A DNA stretch of 64,000 nt. It comes from DASUPK01 sp963695675 (GTDB lineage: Bacteria > Actinomycetota > Thermoleophilia > Solirubrobacterales > 70-9). The notes under the pieces are model-generated. The model was given only the letters and a program-made list of their open reading frames with translations, did no database searches and was not told the origin of the DNA. The DNA is taken from assembly GCA_963695675.1 (NCBI GenBank), contig CAVOGY010000005.1, positions 1 through 64,000 of the forward strand, given 5' to 3'. Shown here in pieces: positions 20,036 to 28,663 of the stretch; the first letter of the stretch is position 1, and each line of letters begins with the position of its first letter. A program made the translations under genes and the position numbers.

Positions 20036-20158
20036 ATGGACATCCTGGAGATCGAGCAGAAGGAGACTGTGTCGCGAGAGGAGGCCGCAGCCCGGCTCAA
20101 GGTCGAGCTCGAGCTGGAGACCGACGAGCGGGAGCTCGAGATAGAGCTGACCTGGTGA
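20036..20158 (+). CDS. Very short amphi-Trp-domain-like protein, apparently internally deleted
   Basis: ATG 20036 with a strong GAAGGAGG upstream; 40 residues. The N-terminal part (EIEQKETVSREEAAARL) and C-terminal part (KVELELETDERELEIELTW) match the two ends of amphi-Trp-type proteins, which normally have about 35 more residues between them. The frame is preserved. The stop overlaps the GTG of the PAP2 gene, so translation is coupled. It could be a genuine mini-protein, a recent in-frame deletion or an assembly deletion. Function of the family is unknown. Confidence 0.55.
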   Translation: MDILEIEQKETVSREEAAARLKVELELETDERELEIELTW

Positions 20159-20718
20159 ACGTGGCCCCTGCGCGTTCCCTCGAGGAGGCGAGCCGCGTCG
20201 ACTCCGCCGTCTACGCGGCGATCGCCCAGACGCCTACACCGGAACTCGATAGCGCGCTCAGCCGGCTGTCGCGGGCGGCCGACTACTCCCGCCTCTCGAT
20301 TGCGAGTGCGGCCGCGCTCGCCCTCGCCGGAGGGCCGCGGGGCCGCCGAGCGGCCATGAGCGGGCTCGCGGCTGTGGCCCTTACGGCGACGATCGTGAAC
20401 GCCCTGATCAAGCCCATCCTGCGACGGCGCCGGCCTGATCGGGCGGCCGCTTCGGTTCCCATCGGCCGTCAGGTCGAGATGCCCGCGTCGCGGTCCTTTC
20501 CCTCGGGCCACTCCGCGGCCGCGTTCGCCTTCGCGACCGGCACGGGGCGAGAGCTTCCCTGGACGACGCCGCCGCTGAGCGCCCTGGCGGCGCTGGTCGC
20601 GTACTCGCGGGTCCACACGGGAGTGCACTACCCAATAGACGTGATCGCGGGCTCGCTCTGCGGCATCACGCTGGCCACGGCCAGTAACCAAGCCTTGGAT
20701 TTCATCTCAATCGGGTGA
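20155..20718 (+). CDS. PAP2-family phosphatase
   Basis: 187 residues from GTG 20155 (GTGA overlap with the mini-gene; GTG 20161 is possible). All three phosphatase motifs are present: KPILRRRRPDR, PSGHSAAAFAF and SRVHTGVHYPIDVIAG, with hydrophobic helices between. The family removes phosphate from phosphatidate, polyprenyl diphosphate or similar lipids. Next to a lipid kinase this suggests a small lipid phosphorylation cycle. The last codons (ATC TCA ATC GGG TGA) contain a partial motif P-like string, judged to be chance. Confidence 0.85.
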   Translation: MNVAPARSLEEASRVDSAVYAAIAQTPTPELDSALSRLSRAADYSRLSIASAAALALAGGPRGRRAAMSGLAAVALTATIVNALIKPILRRRRPDRAAASVPIGRQVEMPASRSFPSGHSAAAFAFATGTGRELPWTTPPLSALAALVAYSRVHTGVHYPIDVIAGSLCGITLATASNQALDFISIG

Positions 20719-20822
20719 GGATGCCGGCGCCCGCTCAAGAGAGGATGGGCGTGAATCGAGATGCGTGATTCTGCCGCACGGAAACGGATAATCGGGTCGC
20801 GCACCAACGAAAGGAGTCTCAG

Positions 20823-21000
20823 ATGCTGTGGGTGGGGCTTGGAATTCTTTACTTCCTGCTGCTCGTCACGCTCGGGATCATGTCGATCAGGAAGGGACAC
20901 TGGGTCATGTTCATCATCGGAATCTTCTTCCCGCTGTTCTGGTTGATCGGCGCCCTGATGCCACCGAGGGGAGGCCGAGGCGGGTCGCGGCGCCTACTGA
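20823..21000 (+). CDS. Small two-helix membrane protein
   Basis: ATG after GAAAGGAG; MLWVGLGILYFLLLVTLGIM, then WVMFIIGIFFPLFWLIGALMPP: two helices joined by a short loop. The frame runs on to 21269, overlapping the opposite potassium channel gene, which is unlikely to be real. Removing one extra base near 20985 brings TGA 20998-21000 into frame and gives about 58 residues ending in a basic tail, the normal size for such actinobacterial proteins. Function unknown. Confidence 0.55.
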
Positions 21001-21028
21001 GGCGATCAGAAGTAGATGTCACCCACGA

Positions 21029-21535
21029 CTATCCGCGGCCCTGGTCGAGACGGCTGAGGTCCGCGCGAATCGCCTCGAGCTGGTCACTCAGCTCATTGAG
21101 TCGGTTCACGACGGGGTCTTCGCCAGTTTCCTGGCTTTCGGCCTCGGCTCGGGTGACGAATGCGCTGGTGATCGCGCCGGTGAGCACCGCGAGGAAGGAG
21201 AGCCCACCGAGCATCAGGAAGACCGCGATTGCCTTGCCCGCCGTCTGCTGGGGGACGACATCGCCGTAGCCCACCGTGGTGACGGTCTGGGTCGCCCACC
21301 AGATGCCTAGCCAGATCGAGCCGAATGTATCCGGGTCGATGAGCCGCTCGACCACGCCGAAGACGATGATCGCGAGCGTCCAGAAGGCGATCACTATGTA
21401 TGCCGCGTAGCGGGGCTTCAATCCCTTCTTCGAGATGCGCCGCAGAAGCCAACGCGAACCCCGGTGTCTCTCCCCGGGGAGCTGTGTCTCGGGGGGCACG
21501 GCGTCGATCCAATCAGGCGGGCAGGACGACAGCAT
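21029..21535 (-). CDS. Two-helix potassium channel (ion channel 2 family)
   Basis: The product has helix 1 (AAYIVIAFWTLAIIVFGVVE), a pore loop WWATQTVTTVGYGDVV with the K+ filter TVGYGD, helix 2 (AIAVFLMLGGLSFLAVLTGAI) and a C-terminal coiled coil (NRLNELSDQLEAIRADLSRL) likely to tetramerise. There is no RCK domain, so gating is not obvious. The start is uncertain: the frame is open to 21649; ATG 21535 lies in a palindrome and GTG 21499 is an alternative. It faces the ClC-type gene on the same strand. Confidence 0.85.
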   Translation of the reverse strand: MLSSCPPDWIDAVPPETQLPGERHRGSRWLLRRISKKGLKPRYAAYIVIAFWTLAIIVFGVVERLIDPDTFGSIWLGIWWATQTVTTVGYGDVVPQQTAGKAIAVFLMLGGLSFLAVLTGAITSAFVTRAEAESQETGEDPVVNRLNELSDQLEAIRADLSRLDQGRG

Positions 21536-21550
21536 CACCCGAAGGTGATG
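21533..21550. promoter_or_regulatory. Variant palindrome at the potassium channel start
   Basis: CATCACC-CGAA-GGTGATG, a perfect 7-base inverted repeat. The arms match motif P but the centre is 3 bases shorter than in the other copies, so it may bind differently or be coincidental. It overlaps the first ATG of the potassium channel frame. Confidence 0.35.
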
Positions 21551-21636
21551 ACGCGACGCGGTCGCCCCTCCATGTCCCGGGAGGAGCGGCCAAGGGTCAG
21601 CCGCTCGCCGCTGCCACCGGCTCGGGCCTCCCGGCG

Positions 21637-22913
21637 TCATCGGTCCCACGCGGCTCCCGATTGCCCGGAGCTCGCGCGCCCATCGAGAGCCTGAACGGTC
21701 AGATAGGCGACAACAACCCCCAAGATGATCAGGGGTCCCGAGCCCAACCCCGTATGCGGCGTGAAGAGCGTGGCGAGCACGACCGCGGACAGGGGCAATC
21801 TCAGCACGGCGACGACCGCGGCACCCAGCCCGACCGCGACCGCGGGCGTCAGCTCGAATCCGGGGAGCTGGGCTGCCATCAGGCCACCGGCCGCGCCGAG
21901 CAACGCCGCCGGGAAGGTCGGGCCGCCGCGGAAGGTGCCGAGGGAGACGCCGTAGGCGATGCCCTTGAAGGCGATTAGCAGCGCAAGCGCCGACAGCGAC
22001 CAGGCGCCGGGGTCCGCGACCAATGGGCCGATCGCGCTCTGGCCGGAGAAGAGCACCTGGTTTGCGCCGTGGTCGGTCGACTTGGTAAACGCGATCGCGA
22101 GCCCGGCGACGAGCAATCCGGCAGCCGGGAGGAAGACGAACGGTCGCGGCGTCGCGATTCGCTGGGCCTCCCGGGCGAGGCGAAAGATCAGGAAGGTGAC
22201 CACCGCGATCACGGCCGCGAACGGGATCGTCCAGAGGAAGTCGACGAGATCAGGTCGCGCAAAGGCCGGCAGGTTCAGCGGGCTGATCGAGATGTCACTC
22301 GTGCTGAGCCCCGTCAACGACCCCATCCCGATCGAGACCAGCGACCCGATCCCGGCGGCGAGGAGGCCCGGAATCAGGACCAGCGGCATGCGCGACCCTC
22401 CCAGCCCCGCCGCCTCGATCAGGATCACCGCCGCGATGATCGGAGAGCCGAACAGGAATGACACCGCCGCGAAGGTGCCCGAGCTGGCGAGCAGCATGCC
22501 CAGCTGCGGTGGCGCGTCTCGGCGGATCGACCTGACGGTGAGAAAGCCGAGGCCGCCGCCCAGGGCGATCAGGGGTGCCTCCGGCCCGACCACGAGGCCG
22601 AGGCCGATCGAGGCGACGGCCGCGAGCAGCACGCCGGGAAGGTCGACCGGCTGGGTGGGCGAGGCCTTCAGGCCCTCGGCGGGAATGTGCCCGCCGTTGC
22701 CCGGCAGGCGAGCGATGGCGAACGCAGCGACCACGCCGGCGAACGCGAGCACCGGGAGGTACCACCACAAGGGGGGGCCCTGGTCGAAGCCGAGATCCTT
22801 GCGGGATGTCGGTGAACACCCACCCGCTGCATGTAGAAGATGAGCTCCAGGAAGCACCACGCCGCCACCGACGCGATCACCCCCACAACGGCCGCGAGCA
22901 CGAGCACGGCCAC
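21637..22913 (-). CDS. ClC-family chloride channel/antiporter
   Basis: Around 430 residues with ten or more hydrophobic helices. ClC signature elements: GPEAPLIALGGGLG (anion site, GxExP with Glu), a GSPIIAAVILIEAAG segment and GTFRGGPTFPAALLGAAGG. At least one frame break near 22810 separates the N-terminal helix (AVLVLAAVVGVIASVAAWCFLEL) from the rest. In that N-terminal frame GTG 22913 is the first start, but the sequence upstream (WLRRQLPPDPES) looks like genuine ClC N-terminus, so the start may be near 22968. Voltage or pH coupling cannot be deduced. Confidence 0.85.
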
Positions 22914-22978
22914 GAACGCCCTGCTGCGCAGGGTGGACTCAGGATCCGGGGGAAGCTGGCGCCTCAGCCACGCCCGGC

Positions 22979-23161
22979 TTAGCTCAGTTCGTTCGCCCTG
23001 ATCACCCGAACCACCAGGACGATCGCCAGGATCACCAGCACGATCAACAGGACGACTCCGAGGATCGGGCCGACGAAAAAGAACGCGGCCAGGACGCCGA
23101 GAAACGCCAAGATCGCGCCGAGCGCCACGGGAATTCCGATCAGATCCGAGTCTCCGCCCAC
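22979..23161 (-). CDS. Small hydrophobic membrane protein
   Basis: 60 residues, almost wholly hydrophobic: two helices (IPVALGAILAFLGVLAAFFF and GVVLLIVLVILAIVLVVRVI) with a short charged tail RANELS. Motif P copy 6 lies 36 bases upstream of the ATG, a normal operator position, and the divergent gene is the large LuxR-type regulator. The stop abuts or overlaps the ClC N-terminus, so the two may be one unit. Function unknown. Confidence 0.65.
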   Translation of the reverse strand: MGGDSDLIGIPVALGAILAFLGVLAAFFFVGPILGVVLLIVLVILAIVLVVRVIRANELS

Positions 23162-23196
23162 GGTGGAAAGCTAGTCCGATGCCCGCGACCCGCGCA

Positions 23197-23213
23197 TCGC
23201 CCGAACCGGGTGA
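23197..23213. promoter_or_regulatory. Palindromic regulatory site (motif P, copy 6)
   Basis: TCGCCC-GAACC-GGGTGA between the small membrane protein gene and the divergent LuxR/MalT-type regulator. Flanks match those of copy 3 at 9379. Confidence 0.55.
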
Positions 23214-23363
23214 TATCCGGATCTAGGTAGTCACTACTGAGGAGTCTTGAGTAGCTGCCACTGTTGCCGAACCCCCTCGCGGCGATACAGTGGCCACCGC
23301 GACGCCACGATCGGGACCGCGCGCAGGAACGCGAGCGGTGACTGACGCGGATTCGCTAGGGGA

Positions 23364-25571
23364 ATGACTCCGGCTAAGCGAAAGCCCATCCTCGGGCGGG
23401 TGCATCCGGCACATGATCCGCTCGGCTTCGGTACCCCTCTGGCGGTCCCAGCCCTCTACGACGGGTATGTGCGCCGCCCTGATCTCGTCAAGCGGCTTCG
23501 CGAGGCCAAGGATTACCCGCTTGTGCTGCTCACAGCACCCGCCGGCTATGCGAAGACCAGCATGCTCGCCGAGTGGGCCGACCAGGACGATCGACCCTTC
23601 GCCTGGGTGAACCTCGATTCGAGAGATGACGACGCGACGCGATTGCTGAATCGCCTGGTCGAGGCGGTCGATGGCGTAAGTCTCAAGGGACGACCGTTCG
23701 TCCTCGTCGTGGACAACGCACACGTGCTCAGGACCACGGGCGCGTTGGATGCACTGGCCAACACGATCGCAAGCCTTCGCCCCGACGGTCAGGTCGCGAT
23801 GGCTTCGCGTAGGGAGCTGCGTCTGCCGCTCGGTCGGATGCGCGCCGGTCGCGAGGTATTCGAGCTGACGCGCCGCGATCTCGCGATGAGCCGGTCGGAC
23901 AGCGCTGCCCTTCTGCGATGCGATCGGCCTCGATCTCCGCCCGGAGGAGGTCGAAACGCTCTTCGCCCAGACGGAGGGCTGGCCCGCGGCGCTCTATCTC
24001 GCTGGACTATTCCTGGGCCAGGAGCCGGACGTGGACGTCGATGTCGACGTTGCACGCTTCGGCGGCGACGACCGATTCGTGTCCGACTATTTCAAGGACG
24101 AGTTCCTGGCCGGGATGTCTGTCGCGCGGATCAGGTTCCTGATTCGCTCGTCCGTCCTCGAGACCCTCACCGGACAGAATTGCGACGAGGTGCTCGAGCG
24201 GTCCGGATCAGCCCGGGTGCTGCGGGAGCTGGCCCGCGCGAACCTGCCGCTGGAGCCGCTCGATCACAGCGACGGTTCCTACCGCTACCAGCCGCTCTTC
24301 AGGCAGATGCTGCGCTCCGAGCTGCACCGTCGCGAGCCCGACGTCGAAGGCGCGGCTCAACCGCCGAGCCAGCACCTGGTACGCGGACCGCGAGCAGTTC
24401 CAGGAAGCCATCGATCACGCGATCGCGGCGGGCGATCAGACGCGGGCAGCAGAACTGATCTGGGCCCGCGCCGGGCACTCCGTCGCCATGGGCGATCGAG
24501 AAGCGGTGCGGGCTTGGTTGGATCGCTTCGGCGACCGGAAGATCGCGCGGCTCCCCCCAGCTCGCGCTGTGCGCGGCGCATCTCTACTTGGCGCTGGGCG
24601 AGGGCGAGCTCGGCCTGCACTGGGCCTCCGTCGCCCACGAGGGCTTCGACGAGGCGGCCTTGGACGACCCCGATCTGCGGGCCGACCTGCTGATGCTCAG
24701 AGCGACGCTGCCGCAGGACGGCATCGCCCAGATGGGCAGGGATGCGACCAGCGCGGCCGAGCTCCATCCCCCTGACAGTCCGTGGCGCGGCATCTCATGC
24801 TTCTACTCCGGGGCCGCCTGCCAGCTCAGCGGCGATTCGCTCAAGGCACGCGAGTTGCTCGAGGAAGGAGCGCGCAGGGGGGCGGCCAACGCCCCACTGG
24901 TCCAGGTCTTCTGCCTCACCCAGCTCACCATGTTGCACCTGGATCGCGACGACCTGGAGAGCGCACTGCGCGTCGTTGCGCAGGCGCGCGAGCAGCTCAA
25001 CCGGTTCCACCTTGACGTCTACCCCGTGATGGCGTTCGCCTTCGCCGCGTCATCGCTGACCCGCTCGCGAGAGGGCCGGATCGAGGAGGCGGTGGCCGAT
25101 CGCAAACGAGCGATGGAGCTGCTCGAGCACCTCGCCGGCTTCCCGGACTGGTATTTGGCCGAGACTTGCATCATGCTGGCGAGGGCATCCATGAATCTCG
25201 ACGACGCAGCGAGGACGAGGTCCCTGCTCGACGAGGCGGCGATGTTCGCCGCTCGGGTCCACGACGGCCCTACGCTCGGCCGCTGGATCTCCGAGTCCTT
25301 GGCTTCGGCGTCCAGCATCTCGAGCGCTGACGATCGGGCCGAGCTGACCCCCGCCGAGCTCAGGACCCTTCAATTCCTCCCCACCCATCTCTCGTTCCGC
25401 GAGATCGCCGAGCGGAGCTTCGTGTCCCCGAACACGGTGAAGACTCAGGCGCAGGCGATCTACAGGAAGCTCGACGCCTCCTCCCGCGCCGAGGCCGTCG
25501 ATCAGGCCCGTGAAGCCGGACTGCTGCCGGACGAACCGAGTACCCACATGGGACAGTGGCCGCAGCCCTGA
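23364..25571 (+). CDS. Large LuxR-family (MalT-like, LAL) ATPase transcriptional regulator
   Basis: About 734 residues after removing three extra bases (near 23923, 24350 and 24555). N-terminal STAND-type ATPase: LTAPAGYAKTSMLAEWAD is the P-loop region (Ala where MalT-type loops usually have Gly before Lys), VLVVDNAHVL is Walker B-like. The middle is helical TPR-like repeats (GEGELGLHWASVAHEGFDEA and following). The C-terminal LuxR helix-turn-helix is LSFREIAERSFVSPNTVKTQ. Such proteins sense a ligand and activate transcription in an ATP-dependent way. It is the only DNA-binding regulator in the motif P region, and a copy sits in its own promoter. Confidence 0.85.
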
Positions 25572-26943
25572 CACCCACCGAGCGCGAGGCGGTCGGCAAG
25601 GCCGCAAGGGCGAAAACGCCCCGGTCTCGCCACGCGTTCTGGGAGGCCGGGACAGACCGGCCGGATCCGGTCGAGACCCTCGAGCGCCAGGACGCGACCC
25701 GAGTTCCCGAGCTCGTGCCGATCCGCCACGGGCGCATGCTCGCCTCGGCGTTCTCGTTCTATCGGGGGGGAGCCGCGATCATGGCGGCGGACCTCGCGGC
25801 GACCCCGAGCTCCGGGCTCAAGGTCCAGCTCTGCGGCGATGCGCACCTGTCCAACTTCGGTGGCTTTGCTGCCCCCGACGGCAGCTGATCTTCGACATCA
25901 ACGACTTCGATGAGACGCACCCGGGCCCGTTCGAATGGGATCTAAAGCGACTGGTCGCGAGCTTCTCGATCGGCGCGCGTGAGCTCGGGTTCAAGGCGAG
26001 CGAGGGGCGCTCCGCCGTTGCCGCCGCGGCCGGACAGTACCGGGAGGAGATGCGCAGGCTCGCGTCGATGCGGACGATCGACGTCTGGTACGAGCGCCTC
26101 AACGTGCAGGCCCTGGAGCAGTACCGCTCGCAGGTGAGCCACAGCCAGGCAAAGAACTTCGACAAGAACGTGGCAAAGGCCGAGCGCAAGAACAGCCTGC
26201 GGGCGTTCGACAGGCTCACCAAGAGCGAGAACGGCGAGATCCGGATCGTCAGCGATCCGCCGCTGATCGTCCCGATCGAGGAGTTCCTCGGGGTGGACCC
26301 GGCGGTCATCGAGCAGCTCCTCATGCAGGTGTTCGCCGCCTACGCGCGCACCCTCGACCGAAATGTTCGCCATCTGGTCGACGGCTATCGATACGTGCAC
26401 GCCGCTCACAAGGTGGTCGGGGTTGGAAGCGTGGGGACCCGGGCGTGGATCCTTCTGCTGCTCGGGCGCGACTCGCAGGACCCGCTCTTTCTCCAGGCAA
26501 AGGAGGCACAGAGCTCCGTGCTCGAGCCGTACACCGGGGGAAGCCAGTTCAAGCAACAGGGCAGGCGCGTTGTCGAGGGGCAGCGCCTGATGCAGGCCGC
26601 CAGCGACATCTTCCTCGGCTGGGTTACTGCGGAAGGGCCAGACGGGAAAGATCGCGACTTCTACGTCCGCCAGCTCTGGGACGGCAAGGGCTCGGCGCAG
26701 GTCGAGACGATGACCCCGAAGACGATGGTGCTCTACGCGAGGCTCTGCGGCTGGACGCTCGCCCGCGCCCACGCGCGGTCCGGAGACCGCATCGCGATCG
26801 CCGCTTATCTCGGCAAGGGCGACGTCTTCGACCGGGCGATCGGCGATTTCGCCGAGGCGTATGCGGACCAGAACGAGCGGGACTACAAGGAGTTTGCGAG
26901 CGCCGTCAAGGAAGGCCGCCTGCAGGCAGAGGCGGACATCTGA
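25556..26943 (+). CDS. DUF2252 family protein
   Basis: About 462 residues. GTG 25556 overlaps the regulator stop by 16 bases. One missing base near 25883 splits VQLCGDAHLSNFGGFAAPDG from LIFDINDFDETHPGPFEWDLKRL. Those blocks (GDAHxxNFG, DINDFDE) resemble the catalytic and metal loops of the protein-kinase-like phosphotransferase fold. DUF2252 proteins have no established reaction. Translational overlap with the LuxR-type regulator suggests joint expression. Confidence 0.8.
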
Positions 26944-26952
26944 GCAGGGTAG

Positions 26953-27209
26953 TCAGCTGGCGGGCGGCGCCGGCGTCATGACGCCGGGGCTGGCTATCGC
27001 GAGGAACTTGGCGTCTTCGGCGCCGTGGTTGTCGAATCCATGAACCGCTCCGCGAGGTACACAGAAGGCTTCGCCAGGGCGGATGTCGAGCGTCCGACCG
27101 TCAACCGTCCAGGTCGTGATGCCTTCGAGCCCGTAGATCGTCTCCTCGAAGGCGTCGTGACTGCGCGGCGTTGAAGGCTCACTCGATGGTCTCCTTGCCC
27201 ACCTCCCCA
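26953..27209 (-). pseudogene. Truncated cupin-domain protein
   Basis: The readable part is the second half of a small cupin: AFEETIYGLEGITTWTVDG, RPGEAFCVPRGAVHGFDNHG, ending GVMTPAPPAS. The upstream residues are out of frame: a second frame reads KETIE, then a stop, then AFNAAQSRR. The first cupin strands with the metal His pair are missing because the divergent PAS gene begins at 27232. It is either a remnant or a gene damaged by the same sequence errors as its neighbours. No function is assigned. Confidence 0.5.
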
Positions 27210-27231
27210 TTCCCCGGCTAGGCTGGGCTTT

Positions 27232-27630
27232 GTGGCCGCTGCGCAGAGGCCGATCGAGCTGATCCAGGCACGGAGCTTGATGGCGGGCCTGTCGACGGCG
27301 GCGTTCCTGGTCGACGCAGCCGGCACGCTGCTCTTCTACAACGAGGCCGCCGGGGAGCTCCTCGGGCTGCCCTTCGAGCGGGCCGGGGAGATGGGGGAGC
27401 AGGAATGGGGCACACGCTTTCGCCCGCGCGAGCCCGGTGGCGGCGAGCTCGCTGTCGAGGACCTGCCGCTGACCATCGCGCTTCGTGACGGCGAGCCCGG
27501 GCACGCCCAGATGGAGATCACGGCGGCGGATGGCGAAGATCACCTCATTGCGGTCAGCGCGATCCCGATCAAGGGCAGGGCCGGCCAGCTTGGGGCCTTC
27601 GCGATCTTCTGGCCTGCGTCCACCGATTGA
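27232..27630 (+). CDS. Stand-alone PAS-domain protein
   Basis: 132 residues from GTG 27232. A single PAS fold: IELIQARSLMAGLSTAAFLVDAAGTLLFYNEAAGELLG is the N-terminal cap and first strands, and DHLIAVSAIPIKGRAGQLGAFAIFW the last ones. No kinase, HTH or GGDEF output domain follows, so it would act by binding a partner. A ligand cannot be inferred. It lies divergent to the cupin fragment and upstream of a SnoaL-like gene with its own ribosome binding site. Confidence 0.75.
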   Translation: MAAAQRPIELIQARSLMAGLSTAAFLVDAAGTLLFYNEAAGELLGLPFERAGEMGEQEWGTRFRPREPGGGELAVEDLPLTIALRDGEPGHAQMEITAADGEDHLIAVSAIPIKGRAGQLGAFAIFWPASTD

Positions 27631-27696
27631 TCACACGGCCACGGCGATCCGGGGTAGGGTCCGTGGCTACATTGCTTCGACTCTGGAGGTACAGAT

Positions 27697-28113
27697 ATGG
27701 CCGATTACAAGGCGATGGCCCAGCGCTGGTTCTCCGAGGTGATAAACGAGGGGAACGAGGAAGTCATCGATGAGATCTGCTCGGCGGACTTCGTCGATCA
27801 TGACCCGCTTCCCGGCACCGGCGCCGATCTCGCGGGCCTACACGACTTCGTGAGGCAGATCCGCGCAGCGTTCCCCGATCTCGAGGCGACGGCCGAGGAC
27901 ATCCTCGTCGACGGTGATCGGCTTGCCGTCCGCTCGACGTTTCGGGGCACCCATCAGGGTGACTTCATGGGAATGCCCGCCAGCGGCAAGAAGGTCGAGG
28001 TCTCGAACTACGACTTCGTCCGGTTCGAGAACGACATGGCAGCCGAGCACTGGGGCACGATCGACTCGGCGGCGCTGATGGAGCAGATCGGCGCGGTTTC
28101 GGCCGGCGCCTAG
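27697..28113 (+). CDS. SnoaL-like polyketide-cyclase-fold protein
   Basis: 138 residues, ATG 8 bases after GGAGG. NTF2-like/SnoaL pattern: QRWFSEVINEGNEEVIDEIC..DFVDHDPLPG, LHDFVRQIRAAFPDLEATAEDI, FRGTHQGDFMGMPASGKKV. The family ranges from cyclases to simple hydrolases; with no polyketide genes nearby the function is unknown. A strong inverted repeat follows 8 bases after the stop. Confidence 0.8.
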   Translation: MADYKAMAQRWFSEVINEGNEEVIDEICSADFVDHDPLPGTGADLAGLHDFVRQIRAAFPDLEATAEDILVDGDRLAVRSTFRGTHQGDFMGMPASGKKVEVSNYDFVRFENDMAAEHWGTIDSAALMEQIGAVSAGA

Positions 28114-28120
28114 TACGAGC

Positions 28121-28147
28121 GAGGGGCCGCCGGAATGGCGGCCCCTC
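28121..28147. terminator. Bidirectional hairpin terminator
   Basis: Perfect 11-base arms (GAGGGGCCGCC and its complement) with a GGAAT loop, placed between the convergent SnoaL and VOC genes. Confidence 0.75.
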
Positions 28148-28205
28148 CCCCACCGCTAGCTGTCGGCAAGCCGGATCCGCGGCCGCGCCTCCCTGTGCGG
28201 GCGGC

Positions 28206-28574
28206 TCAGCGGCCGTTCTTGGGCTGCCAGAAGGCGACCTCGCCGCCATCAGGCGTCGAGACGACGCTGCGCCAGCCCTCCGGCCCCTCCCGCGGGCTGA
28301 GCAGGACGTGGCCGCCAAGGCCGCGCGCGCGGTCGGTCGTCGTCGATACGTCGCGCACCTCGACGTAGGGAAGCCAGAGGGGCCGCGCCGCGGCACACTC
28401 GACCACGCCGCCGCCGACCCGGTCGCCCATCCCCATCGCCAAGTACGAGCCGGCCCCCGCCTGGATCCGCTCGGGCGCCCAGCCGAAGAGCCTCGCGTAG
28501 AAGTCCACCGCCCCCCGGAGATCGCCCGTGTGCAGCTCCAGGTGGACGACGGAATTGGAGTTGACCTGGCTCAT
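28206..28574 (-). CDS. VOC-family (glyoxalase/bleomycin-resistance fold) protein
   Basis: 122 residues. One VOC unit pair: VVHLELHTGDLRGAVDFYARLFGW with the first metal His region, and LGGHVLLSPREGPEGWRSVVSTPDGGEVAFWQP with the C-terminal strand. Substrate unknown. It is divergent from the SigG-like sigma factor, and the gap holds a 9-base inverted repeat. VOC genes beside SigG-type sigma factors are a known actinobacterial arrangement, so methylglyoxal or electrophile detoxification is a fair guess. Confidence 0.8.
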   Translation of the reverse strand: MSQVNSNSVVHLELHTGDLRGAVDFYARLFGWAPERIQAGAGSYLAMGMGDRVGGGVVECAAARPLWLPYVEVRDVSTTTDRARGLGGHVLLSPREGPEGWRSVVSTPDGGEVAFWQPKNGR

Positions 28575-28606
28575 GGCCTGCCAGTAAGACCGGGGCAGGT
28601 CGCGAA

Positions 28607-28628
28607 ACTCATCGCTCGGGCGATGAGT
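28607..28628. promoter_or_regulatory. Inverted repeat in VOC/sigma factor divergent promoter
   Basis: ACTCATCGC-TCGG-GCGATGAGT: perfect 9-base arms with a 4-base centre, 33 bases from the VOC start and 36 from the sigma factor start. Position and symmetry suit an operator serving both genes. No T-run follows, so it is not a terminator. Confidence 0.5.
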
Positions 28629-28663
28629 CCTCCGGATCCTGTCGGTCTAGTCTGCAAGCACCG

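Noticed and set aside
20702..20718. Another motif P copy (TCATCT-N5-GGGTGA)
   Set aside because: It is within the PAP2 stop region, matches only four of six bases on the left and is probably chance.
21000..21269. C-terminal extension of the small membrane protein at 20823
   Set aside because: It is antisense to the potassium channel, and one extra base near 20985 explains it with a normal stop at 21000.
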